From an uncultured Flammeovirgaceae bacterium (lineage in GTDB: Bacteria > Bacteroidota > Bacteroidia > Cytophagales > Cyclobacteriaceae), in NCBI GenBank assembly GCA_946886805.1, contig CAMPJM010000226.1, forward strand, positions 1-6,683: a stretch of 6,683 nt of DNA. The letters are read 5' to 3'. Of the stretch, positions 1 through 6,683 are shown one piece after another. The notes beneath the pieces are model-generated. The model saw only the letters and a list, made by a program, of their open reading frames with translations, did no database searches and was not told the origin of the DNA. The translations under genes were made by a program, and so were the position numbers. Within the stretch, counting starts at the first letter, position 1; each line of letters opens with the position of its first letter.

Positions 1-298
1 GCTTTTCAAGATATTTTTTGTATGCAATTTCATAGGCCATTTTTTTCTGTCTGTTAATCAAAGTATTCTTTGTGATCGTAAATAGGTAGGCTTTTATAGA
101 AAGTTGCTCATTCAAGGAGCTTCGATGGTTCCAAAGCTTTACAAAAACGTCTTGAACCACTTCATTAGCATCCTCCCGATTTAATCCAAACCTTATCGCA
201 ATCGAATGCACCTTGTGGCTGAAACAATCATAAATGGTTTCAAAGGCTGCCTCATTTCCAGCTTTCAGCTTTCTGATATGTTTAGGGTCGATCAGCAC
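1..298 (-). CDS. ECF-family RNA polymerase sigma factor, N-terminal part (cut by window edge)
   Basis: Reading the minus strand from a GTG at 298-296 gives 99 open codons running off the window at position 1. The product is an extracytoplasmic-function sigma factor, which would direct RNA polymerase to the promoters of its cognate uptake genes. The visible part is sigma region 2: an opening helix with LKAGNEAAFETIYD (residues 11-24), the region 2.2 core NREDANEVVQDVFVKLW (about 40-56), which contacts the polymerase beta-prime clamp, and SIKAYLFTITKNTLINRQKK (about 67-86), covering the -10 recognition helices. Region 4, which reads the -35 element, lies outside the window. GTG is chosen because an in-frame stop (minus-strand TAA at 304-302) lies just upstream and no ATG occurs in frame before codon 87. 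The gene is divergent from the FecR-type gene at 452, its likely anti-sigma partner. The family call is firm; the exact start and the regulon are inferred. Confidence 0.9.
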   Translation of the reverse strand, partial: MLIDPKHIRKLKAGNEAAFETIYDCFSHKVHSIAIRFGLNREDANEVVQDVFVKLWNHRSSLNEQLSIKAYLFTITKNTLINRQKKMAYEIAYKKYLEK

Positions 299-451
299 AA
301 ATTATAAGTGTATTTTTTACAAATATTAAGAATTTAATTTTATCAAGTCAAATATTTGCCAGAATTTATATTATTTGGCCTTACAATATTTTTTTTAAGG
401 AATTTTTTATTTGATATGTGAGTAGTTTGATATCGCCAGTTGTAAATATTA
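299..451. promoter_or_regulatory. AT-rich divergent spacer between sigma and anti-sigma genes
   Basis: This 153-base gap separates two genes transcribed away from each other, so it should carry both promoters. By my count it is only about 20% G+C, far below the flanking coding DNA. It contains a perfect 10-base palindrome, CAAATATTTG, at 349-358, which puts a TTTG tetramer on each strand back to back. I find a fair promoter match on the minus strand (listed separately) but no well-spaced TTTG/TAnnTTTG pair for the plus strand. The anti-sigma promoter is therefore unassigned and may be of the ECF type. No small gene is evident. Confidence 0.6.
320..352 (-). promoter_or_regulatory. Candidate Bacteroidetes housekeeping promoter for the sigma gene
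   Basis: On the minus strand a TTTG (352-349) is followed after 21 bases by AATATTTG (327-320). The primary-sigma consensus in Bacteroidetes is TTTG, 19-21 bases, then TAnnTTTG, so this matches at all but the first base of the -7 box. Transcription would begin a few bases further on, giving a short leader before the GTG at 298. The region is so AT-rich that chance matches are likely, hence the low confidence. Confidence 0.3.
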
Positions 452-1498
452 ATGAAAGACAAAAACTTGGACAAAAAACTACTACAGAAATTCAAAGCGG
501 GGAAATGTTCTCCGGAAGAGCTTAGAAAAATACTTCTTTGGTATCAATCGGAAGAAGCGGAAACTTCATTTTCGCTTGAGTTGGAAAATTATTGGAACGA
601 AGAGAATAACCTTCCTTTTTTAGATAAAGATAAGGCCTACGATCAGATCAGGAGAAAGATCGGAGGTAAGGAAAATGGAAAAGGTAGAAATCGAAATCCG
701 ATCCCAACGCGTGCAGTTTTTCAGAACAAACGTGGCTTTCGATATCACGCAAAACTGATTGTTGTAATTATTATGCTCCTGATATCTATTCCACTGCTGT
801 ACTTCAAAACGGAGATATTTGAAGCCCCGCCTCAGGAAACAAAAATTAACTGGATGGCCAGAGAAACTGCCTTTGGGCAACGGTATACTTTAAAGTTGTC
901 TGACGGCACACTTGTGAAGCTTAATTCCGGAAGTCGTATCTACTATCCTGAGTCCTTTTCAGACAGCCTCCGCCTAGTTGAATTTGAAGGAGAGGCTTTT
1001 TTTGAGGTGGCTAAAGACACTTCCAAACCATTTGTGATCAGATCAGGCAAGGTCAACACCATGGTTTTAGGCACTTCTTTTAACCTAAAATCGACAGCAA
1101 TCACAGAAAGCTTTGAATTAGCTGTGGCGACTGGAAGTGTCAAAGTTTTTCATGATTTGAAAGGGCAAAGCCTGGAAGAGCGGTATGTAAATCCTAACCA
1201 GTCCGCCGTATGGGATCATCAAAGCAAAACTTTTCAGGTACAGGACTTCGACCCTGGAACTGTGCTTGCCTGGGTAGACGGGAACCTCGTTTTCGATAAT
1301 TCTTCATTTGAGGACATTATCCATACACTCGAAAAATGGTATGGTGTACAAATAGACACCTCATCTTTAAATAGAAAGTTGCCCACAGGATATACAGGAA
1401 AATACAAGGACAAAAGTCTGGAGACTGTGCTCCAGGGAATAAGTTATGTGCTCGATTTTAAATATGAAATAAATGGAAAAAAAGTAATAATCAAATAA
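452..1498 (+). CDS. FecR-type anti-sigma factor, inner-membrane signal relay
   Basis: This 348-residue single-pass inner-membrane protein should hold the ECF sigma factor in the cytoplasm and respond to a signal from the outer-membrane receptor. Residues 1-98 form a charged cytoplasmic part with a helical sigma-binding segment (about 8-50). Residues 102-118 (LIVVIIMLLISIPLLYF) are the membrane span, preceded by basic residues, which places the rest in the periplasm. Residues about 136-234 are the FecR domain, with LSDGTLVKLNSGSRIYYP (149-166) and VEFEGEAFFEVAKD (176-189) as family hallmarks. Residues about 278-347 are the C-terminal DUF4974-type domain (LVFDNSSFEDIIHTLEKWYG, then the end KKVIIK). 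The length is usual for the family. The ATG at 452 has only an A/T-rich upstream and no Shine-Dalgarno, which is normal in this phylum. It faces away from the sigma gene and toward the susC-like gene, 158 bases upstream of that gene's preferred start. Identity is secure; partner assignments rest on position. Confidence 0.95.
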   Translation: MKDKNLDKKLLQKFKAGKCSPEELRKILLWYQSEEAETSFSLELENYWNEENNLPFLDKDKAYDQIRRKIGGKENGKGRNRNPIPTRAVFQNKRGFRYHAKLIVVIIMLLISIPLLYFKTEIFEAPPQETKINWMARETAFGQRYTLKLSDGTLVKLNSGSRIYYPESFSDSLRLVEFEGEAFFEVAKDTSKPFVIRSGKVNTMVLGTSFNLKSTAITESFELAVATGSVKVFHDLKGQSLEERYVNPNQSAVWDHQSKTFQVQDFDPGTVLAWVDGNLVFDNSSFEDIIHTLEKWYGVQIDTSSLNRKLPTGYTGKYKDKSLETVLQGISYVLDFKYEINGKKVIIK

Positions 1499-1521
1499 AA
1501 AGAATATGGATACAAGCTAAA

Positions 1522-1552
1522 AAGTGATCCTGAAAGATCTCCAGGACCACTT
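1522..1552 (+). promoter_or_regulatory. Stem-loop 1 between anti-sigma and susC genes
   Basis: AAGTGATCCTG (1522-1532) pairs with CAGGACCACTT (1542-1552) at 10 of 11 positions, with one A/C mismatch (1527/1547) and a 9-base loop. The plus-strand hairpin is followed by TTAAATTAAAA, not a run of T, so it is a poor Rho-independent terminator in the operon direction. On the minus strand it is followed by TTTTT, but no minus-strand gene reads into it. It may be an attenuator, an RNA-processing or stability element, or a partial terminator for the anti-sigma transcript. Confidence 0.6.
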
Positions 1553-1567
1553 AAATTAAAATGTCTC

Positions 1568-1614
1568 CCGATGAGCCGGATGATCATGTTGGCGCATTCC
1601 ACCGGCACCATCGG
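1568..1614 (+). promoter_or_regulatory. Stem-loop 2 upstream of susC start
   Basis: CCGATG (1568-1573) pairs with CATCGG (1609-1614). Directly inside, GCCGG (1575-1579) pairs with CCGGC (1602-1606), separated only by a small internal loop (A on one side, AC on the other). This gives 11 base pairs, 8 of them G-C, closing a 22-base apical loop that begins with the palindrome ATGATCAT (1580-1587). It is strikingly G+C-rich against the A/T-rich surroundings and has no T tract after it, so it is not a standard terminator. It lies 42 bases before the preferred ATG, leaving the initiation region free. Confidence 0.6.
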
Positions 1615-1656
1615 AAGTTTATGATCAGTCTATTAACCATAAAACATTGCAAAAAT

Positions 1657-4600
1657 ATGAAAACTAAATTTCTACTACAATTATTAAGGATGACAAGGTT
1701 GACTTTATATGGAATACTTGTACAGGTCACGTTATCCTCTGTGCTATTGGCAGAAGATAGTAAAGCCCAGATGGCGAGTTTAGATGAAATACAAGTGGAG
1801 CTTCAATTTTCGGAAGCAAAAGTTGAAAATGTGTTTAAAGAAATAGAAGCACAAACCAAATTGAATTTCACCTACTTGGAGAAGGAGCTTAGAGAAGCTT
1901 CTCCTATTACCCTTTCCTATAACAAAATATCGTTGGCAGAAGCATTGTTAAAGGTATCCGAACAATCCAACCTAAAGTTTAAAAGGATAGACGAAAATAT
2001 ACATGTTTCAAAAATTCGCAAGCATGAAAAAGACAAAGTCATCACCGATTATTTCCAACCTGTAACCGTAACAGGAAAGGTGACTTCAGATGAAAGTCCC
2101 GAAGGTTTACCTGGTGTCAATATCATTATTAAAGGTACTACGCAGGGAACCGTCTCCGATGTCAATGGAGATTATACACTGGAGGTACCTTCAAGTGAAT
2201 CTATTCTTATTTTCAGCTCTGTAGGTTTTCTTTCTGAGGAAGTTGCCGTTGGTGACAGATCGATCATTAATATGGAATTAGTCCCGGATATCACCTCGTT
2301 GGGGGAAGTAGTAGTGGTCGGCTATGGTACACAGAAAAAAGGAGAGATCACCGGTTCAATTGCATCAATTGATGAGGGGGAATTCAACAAAGGAAACGTG
2401 ACCGATGCAGGACAATTAATACAAGGAAAAGTGGCTGGTTTAACAGTGGTGTCTCCCAGCGGAGATCCGACGGGCAGTACGCAAATTCTATTGAGAGGGA
2501 ATACAACGCTGGTGGGGGCAAGCATGAATCCGTTAGTCCTTATTGATGGTGTCCCCGGGGATTTAAAGACAGTCGCACCTCAGGACATTGAATCGATAGA
2601 TGTGCTGAAAGATGGCTCTGCAGCAGCGATTTATGGAACCAGGGGTACAAATGGTGTGATTTTAATCACTACACGCCGGGCAAGCGGTGATTATGAAAGC
2701 TCTGTAGAATACAGCGGATTTGCAAGCATTCAATCGATTGCTAGCAAACTGAACTTGTCTTCGGCAAGTGATTTTCGCCAACAAATTGCCGACGGATACA
2801 GGGACGAAAATACGGATTTGGGGGCAGATACGGATTGGCTAGAAGAAATATCACACCGACCTGTGAGTCACGTCCATAACCTCACATTCAGAGGTGGAAG
2901 TCCAAAAACCAACTATCTGTTAAATGTGAATTACAATTCCACCGAGGGCGTATTTTTAAAGTCGTTTAACAAGGCCTTGTCAGGACGTGCTGATATTAAC
3001 CACAACATGTTTGAGGATAAGTTGAAGTTAAATTTTAATATTTTGAGCACTACCAGAAAATTGAATGGATTTAATGGTTATAACTACAGACAGTCCGTTA
3101 TTCAAAATCCGACTGCTCCTGTAAAAGATGAAAATGGCGACTGGTTTCAGGAGCTCACCAAATTTGAATATGAAAACCCTGTTTCTAATCTACATGAGAG
3201 CAACGGACTAACCGAGGAGCACCTCACCAGGTTTAATAATTCGATCACCTTTGAACCAATCGAAGGCCTAAGGCTTGCAAGTCTCTTATCCTATTCCAAA
3301 TGGAACCAGAGTAGAGGCTATTCCGAGACAAAACAGCATGTATCTACACTGAGGGACAGTAGAAATGGATACGCTTCAATAAATGGGGCAGAATCAACAG
3401 ACAGACTGGCTGAACTTACTGCTGAGTATTCAAAGCGATTAGATGATCATGAATTTAAATTGCTTGCAGGCTATAGCTATCAGGACAGAACATTTTCATC
3501 CTTGTCAATGCAGAATTGGGATTTTCCAACAGACCAGTTTGACTATCATAATATCGGTCTTGGCGAAGGCACAAAGAATGGTGATGTCACAGATCCGCAA
3601 CAAAGTTATTACGAAAAAACCAATTTGATAGGTTTTTTTGGTCGAGTAAATTACAATTATCGCAACAAATATTTGTTAATGGCCAGCCTTCGCCGGGAAG
3701 CAGCCAGCCAGTTATGGGGTACAAAAGATCCCTGGGGTACCTTCCCCGCCGTTTCCGTTGGATGGAGATTAACCAATGAATCCTTCATGGCCGATCAAAG
3801 GCTTTTCAATGACATCAAACTCCGGGCAGGTTATGGTGTTACCGGTACACGCCCATCCGACCCTTTTCGAGGTGTGGGTCTTATAGGGTATAATCAGTAT
3901 GTATTAGTAAATGGGTCTTGGGTAAGGACTTTAATTCCAACTCAAAACCCCAATCCGGATCTGCGTTGGGAAGAGAAACGGGAATCAAATTTTGGTGTGG
4001 ACTTCAGTCTGCTCAACAACAGAATTAGTGGTAGTATCGATTACTATATCCGAAAAATCAATGGATTGCTTTTTGACTATGCAGTACCGAGTCCTCCCAA
4101 CCTCTATTCTACTACCCGGGCAAATGTGGGTGAGATGGAAAACAAAGGGTTAGAGGTGCTGTTAACCTTCGTCCCGGTTCAATCTGATAATTTTGAATGG
4201 TCAACCACAGCTACGTTTTCTACCAATAGCAACAAGCTAGTCAGTTTATCGAATGATATCTACGAGGCTTCCAGCGATTATTTCACTACCGGGTATACAG
4301 GACCTCCGGTCCAAACCTTTACCCACCTCGTAAAAGTAGGAGACCCTATAGGTAATTTCTACGGATTTAAAGTGGTAGGTATAGGCAATGACCCAAATGA
4401 TGAAGCCAACTATGGGCAATGGATCTATGAAGGTGAAAATGGCGAAACTATTAACTATTCCGACTTTGGTCATTCATTTGAAGACAAAGAAGTGCTTGGC
4501 AATGGTCTTCCTAAATATTATGCGAGCTGGATAAACAACTTCAGTTATAAAAACTGGGATCTCAGCATTACGCAAAGAGGTGCTTTTAAATTCCAAGTGG

Positions 4601-5016
4601 CCAATCTTCAGCGGATGATGTATGAAAACCCCACGTTCAACCAATACAATTTATTGAAAACAGCATTTGATCCTGTATATGGCAAGACCCAGTTAAGGTC
4701 TCCTCATGAGTTCAACAGCTACTATATTGAAGATGGCGATTACTGGAAAATCGACAATATAACATTGGGATACAACATCCCTAACGCAAAGATCAAATTT
4801 ATTAAATCCGCCAGGATCTATGTGTCTTCCTTGAACACCCTCATTATTACGGGCTACAAAGGCATTGATCCTGAAGTGAGTCTGGTAACAGCGGGTGGTG
4901 ATTCACAGGGTGGCATCAACATTAACAGTGGTGCCGGGTTGAGCCCCGGTCTAGACCAGAGAGATAAATACCCGACCATGAGGACTTTCACCGTTGGCGT
5001 TAATGTTACATTTTAA
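1657..5016 (+). CDS. SusC/RagA-family TonB-dependent outer-membrane transporter with STN signalling domain
   Basis: This 1119-residue outer-membrane receptor imports a ligand, probably a glycan fragment, using TonB energy together with its SusD partner. A long signal peptide (residues 1-38) has hydrophobic core LTLYGILVQVTLSSVLLA and ends near SKAQ. An STN signalling domain follows at about 47-118, then a carboxypeptidase-D-regulatory-like beta sandwich (about 137-209, with LPGVNIIIKGTTQGTVSD). The plug begins around the VVVVGYGTQKKGEITGSI stretch (about 218-235) and contains the family signature GSAAAIYGTRGTNGVI (about 320-335). The rest is a large 22-strand-type barrel ending in RTFTVGVNVTF, with the terminal Phe expected by the barrel assembly machinery. 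The reading frame is open back to an ATG at 1561, but that adds 32 charged residues before the signal peptide and overlaps stem-loop 2, so 1657 is preferred (1621 is a lesser alternative). The STN domain marks it as a signal transducer feeding the upstream anti-sigma factor. The gene looks intact. The ligand is unknown. Confidence 0.95.
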   Translation: MKTKFLLQLLRMTRLTLYGILVQVTLSSVLLAEDSKAQMASLDEIQVELQFSEAKVENVFKEIEAQTKLNFTYLEKELREASPITLSYNKISLAEALLKVSEQSNLKFKRIDENIHVSKIRKHEKDKVITDYFQPVTVTGKVTSDESPEGLPGVNIIIKGTTQGTVSDVNGDYTLEVPSSESILIFSSVGFLSEEVAVGDRSIINMELVPDITSLGEVVVVGYGTQKKGEITGSIASIDEGEFNKGNVTDAGQLIQGKVAGLTVVSPSGDPTGSTQILLRGNTTLVGASMNPLVLIDGVPGDLKTVAPQDIESIDVLKDGSAAAIYGTRGTNGVILITTRRASGDYESSVEYSGFASIQSIASKLNLSSASDFRQQIADGYRDENTDLGADTDWLEEISHRPVSHVHNLTFRGGSPKTNYLLNVNYNSTEGVFLKSFNKALSGRADINHNMFEDKLKLNFNILSTTRKLNGFNGYNYRQSVIQNPTAPVKDENGDWFQELTKFEYENPVSNLHESNGLTEEHLTRFNNSITFEPIEGLRLASLLSYSKWNQSRGYSETKQHVSTLRDSRNGYASINGAESTDRLAELTAEYSKRLDDHEFKLLAGYSYQDRTFSSLSMQNWDFPTDQFDYHNIGLGEGTKNGDVTDPQQSYYEKTNLIGFFGRVNYNYRNKYLLMASLRREAASQLWGTKDPWGTFPAVSVGWRLTNESFMADQRLFNDIKLRAGYGVTGTRPSDPFRGVGLIGYNQYVLVNGSWVRTLIPTQNPNPDLRWEEKRESNFGVDFSLLNNRISGSIDYYIRKINGLLFDYAVPSPPNLYSTTRANVGEMENKGLEVLLTFVPVQSDNFEWSTTATFSTNSNKLVSLSNDIYEASSDYFTTGYTGPPVQTFTHLVKVGDPIGNFYGFKVVGIGNDPNDEANYGQWIYEGENGETINYSDFGHSFEDKEVLGNGLPKYYASWINNFSYKNWDLSITQRGAFKFQVANLQRMMYENPTFNQYNLLKTAFDPVYGKTQLRSPHEFNSYYIEDGDYWKIDNITLGYNIPNAKIKFIKSARIYVSSLNTLIITGYKGIDPEVSLVTAGGDSQGGININSGAGLSPGLDQRDKYPTMRTFTVGVNVTF

Positions 5017-5022
5017 AATCTT

Positions 5023-6666
5023 ATGAAAATGAAAAATTCGATATATATACAAAGAATTAAAATAGGTTTACTTGCTTTGCTAATGGCTTTCGGGCCATCA
5101 TGTACAGAGCTGGAAGACGAAAGCTTCAATACTATTATCGATAGTCAATTTACGCCCACGGAGCAGGATCTGGCTGCTTTGGCGGGATCAGCTTATGTAA
5201 ACTGGCGTATCGTTATGCTGGATTGGAATGGTCTGTACAGAGCCAATGAGGTTTCCGGAGATCAGATGTTGACACCCGCCCGACCCAACGGATGGGTAGA
5301 TGGCGGAGTATACCGTAGAATTCATGAACATAACTGGACAACCGATGACGACGTTGTGATAAATACCTGGAATCGTACTTATGCAGGAATAACGAACTGT
5401 AACCGTGTTATATACCAGGTTGAATCTGGTATAATTCCAGTCAAAGAAGAGGACAAGGTGAGCCTCATCGCAGAAATGAAATTGCTACGCGCCTCCTTTT
5501 ATTGGGTGTTAATTGACTTTTTTGGTAATGTTCCTATTGTCGATCGCTTTGATGTGCCGGAAGGTTTTCTACCGGAACAAAGTACTAGAAAGGAAGTGTA
5601 TGATTTCATTATCTCTGAAATTCTCGAAAATCTTCCGCTGGTCAGTGCCGAAAACAATGATAAAACGTATGGAAAATTCAATCAATGGGCTGGATATGCA
5701 TTGTTAGCTAAAATGTATTTGAACGCTGAGGTTTATACTGGTACGCCTGCCTATGACAAATGTATAGAGGCCTGTGATGCCATTATTAATTCTGGTGTTG
5801 GATTTGAATTAGAATCCAATCAAAAGAACGTGTTTGTGACAAATAATGAAAATTCTAAAGAAATTATTTTTGCATTGCCTTTTGAATCTCAATATGTAAC
5901 AGGTTGGAACGCTTTTGACATACATATGCAGACGCTGCAACCTGCCAACCAAGCAACCTACAACCTTGAATCTGCTCCATGGGGAGGTGTTTGCGCTGTT
6001 CCACAGTTTATTTCCACTTTTGATCCGGACGATGCGCGGTACCAGGATAACTATATCAAAGGGCAACAATTCGCGTCAAACGGCGACAGTCTCTACTGCA
6101 CTTTGGGTGCATTGGCGGGGGAGCCGTTAAGGTATATCAACGAAGTGCCTGGGGTAGATGAATCAGAGGAAATCCATGGCTATCGCTTAGGAAAGTTTGA
6201 AATTGAAATGGGTGCTACAAACCGGCTAAGCAACGATTTTCCGCTTTTCCGATATGCTGACGTACTGATGATGAAGGCCGAAAGCCTCCTGCGAACGGGC
6301 AAGCCAGACGATGCCGCTTTAATCGTAACAGAGGTGAGATCGCGTAATTTTAAGGAATATCCTGAAAAGGCATTGGTTACCGGAAGCGATCTGATGAAGG
6401 GAAGTACTTATGATTATGGCCTCAGAAATCATTTGAATTCGACAAACGAAGGAGGAGATGACATTCAATACGGCCGGTTTCTGGACGAACTGGGCTGGGA
6501 ATTCTGCCAGGAAGGGCGCCGCAGATCCGATATGATCCGGTTCGGTGCTTTTACCGATAAGTCTTGGCTGTCACATTCGCCAAATGGCGATCACAGGGCA
6601 CTTTTTCCTATTCCGAGGCCTGAACTTGAAAAAAATCCTAATTTAGAGCAGAATCCGGGATATTAA
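5023..6666 (+). CDS. SusD/RagB-family surface glycan-binding lipoprotein
   Basis: This 547-residue lipoprotein should sit on the cell surface as the lid and ligand-binding partner of the SusC-like barrel. The N-terminus is a lipoprotein signal (RIKIGLLALLMAFGPSC) with the lipid-bearing Cys at residue 27; the lipobox GPSC is looser than consensus. The acidic residues just after it (TELEDE) resemble the Bacteroidetes lipoprotein export signal that sends proteins to the outside. Family marks include INTWNRTYAGITNCNRVI (113-130), LLRASFYWVLIDFFGNVPIV (154-173), FPLFRYADVLMMKAESLLR (406-424, TPR-like helices), EFCQEGRRRSDMIRFGAF (493-510) and the C-terminus ALFPIPRPELEKNPNLEQNP ending in GY. It is complete and of normal length. 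Its start is only 6 bases after the susC stop, so the two are almost surely co-transcribed and perhaps translationally coupled. A second in-frame ATG at 5029 is equally possible. By memory the VYTG and EGRRRSDMIRFG stretches resemble the starch-binding SusD, but the region around residues 79-95 differs, so starch should not be assumed. Confidence 0.95.
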   Translation: MKMKNSIYIQRIKIGLLALLMAFGPSCTELEDESFNTIIDSQFTPTEQDLAALAGSAYVNWRIVMLDWNGLYRANEVSGDQMLTPARPNGWVDGGVYRRIHEHNWTTDDDVVINTWNRTYAGITNCNRVIYQVESGIIPVKEEDKVSLIAEMKLLRASFYWVLIDFFGNVPIVDRFDVPEGFLPEQSTRKEVYDFIISEILENLPLVSAENNDKTYGKFNQWAGYALLAKMYLNAEVYTGTPAYDKCIEACDAIINSGVGFELESNQKNVFVTNNENSKEIIFALPFESQYVTGWNAFDIHMQTLQPANQATYNLESAPWGGVCAVPQFISTFDPDDARYQDNYIKGQQFASNGDSLYCTLGALAGEPLRYINEVPGVDESEEIHGYRLGKFEIEMGATNRLSNDFPLFRYADVLMMKAESLLRTGKPDDAALIVTEVRSRNFKEYPEKALVTGSDLMKGSTYDYGLRNHLNSTNEGGDDIQYGRFLDELGWEFCQEGRRRSDMIRFGAFTDKSWLSHSPNGDHRALFPIPRPELEKNPNLEQNPGY

Positions 6667-6683
6667 TTTCTAGATCAATATTA

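Larger units (their letters stand above)
1499..1656 (+). promoter_or_regulatory. Structured untranslated leader of the susC-like gene
   Basis: This 158-base stretch lies between the anti-sigma stop codon and the preferred susC start. It holds two consecutive stem-loops (1522-1552 and 1568-1614), then an A/T-rich, apparently unpaired tail (1615-1656) leading into the ATG. I see no convincing TTTG/TAnnTTTG promoter, so susC may be read through from the anti-sigma gene or from an ECF-dependent promoter I cannot recognise. Such a leader could lower transporter expression relative to the regulator, stabilise a processed susCD message, or bind a small RNA or protein. These roles are inference; the structure itself is visible in the sequence. 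Confidence 0.55.

Noticed and set aside
406..413. TTTATTTG as a -7 promoter box for the anti-sigma gene
   Set aside because: It matches TAnnTTTG with one mismatch, but no TTTG lies 19-21 bases upstream (the nearest is 28 bases away). In this AT-rich spacer the match is not convincing.
383..413. T-rich tract as a terminator or phase-variable homopolymer
   Set aside because: The T run is interrupted and has no preceding stem. It lies between divergent promoters, where AT-rich DNA is expected.
443..1143. Minus-strand open frames within the anti-sigma gene as possible antisense genes
   Set aside because: They lie wholly inside a well-recognised FecR gene, show no domain or signal-peptide features, and are explained by chance opening of the opposite strand.
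1522..1552. Stem-loop 1 as a Rho-independent terminator ending the fecR transcript
   Set aside because: The plus-strand stem is followed by TTAAATTAAAA with no run of T, and the stem has an internal mismatch. I kept it as a structured element of unknown role.
3443..3628. Short alternative-frame ORFs inside the SusC and SusD genes (both strands)
   Set aside because: The products are composition-driven, resemble no family, and overlap intact conserved coding sequence completely.
1..6683. CRISPR arrays, tRNA/rRNA genes, insertion sequences, integrase sites
   Set aside because: I saw no regularly spaced repeats, cloverleaf-like sequence, transposase motifs or terminal inverted repeats anywhere in the window.

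Overview
The window looks like Bacteroidota (Bacteroidetes) chromosome. The protein families (a SusC/RagA receptor, a SusD/RagB lipoprotein, a FecR-type anti-sigma factor and an ECF sigma factor) occur together in that phylum. Coding DNA has moderate G+C, the spacers are very AT-rich, and start codons lack a clear Shine-Dalgarno sequence. The gene content and the long SusC signal peptide would fit a Cytophagia-type lineage, but I cannot name a genus.

Layout. Positions 1-298 (minus strand) hold the N-terminal 99 codons of an ECF sigma factor, cut by the window edge and starting with GTG. Positions 299-451 are a divergent spacer of about 20% G+C. Positions 452-1498 (plus) encode the FecR-type anti-sigma factor. 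Positions 1499-1656 are an untranslated leader with two consecutive stem-loops. Positions 1657-5016 encode the SusC-like TonB-dependent transporter, which carries an extra N-terminal signalling (STN) domain. Six bases later, 5023-6666 encode its SusD-like surface lipoprotein. The last 17 bases hold nothing I can identify.

How it should work. This is a cell-surface-signalling nutrient uptake module. The SusD lipoprotein and SusC barrel capture and import a ligand, probably an oligosaccharide or other glycan fragment, through the outer membrane using TonB energy. Ligand occupancy is relayed by the STN domain of SusC to the periplasmic part of the FecR protein. FecR then releases or activates the ECF sigma factor, which raises transcription of the uptake genes. 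No glycoside hydrolase, sulfatase or peptidase lies in the window, so the substrate cannot be read from it.

The protein set is a well-known type, not a new system. The parts most worth a second look are the structured RNA leader in front of susC, the divergent placement of the sigma gene, and the matching STN-like pattern at the FecR C-terminus and the SusC N-terminus.
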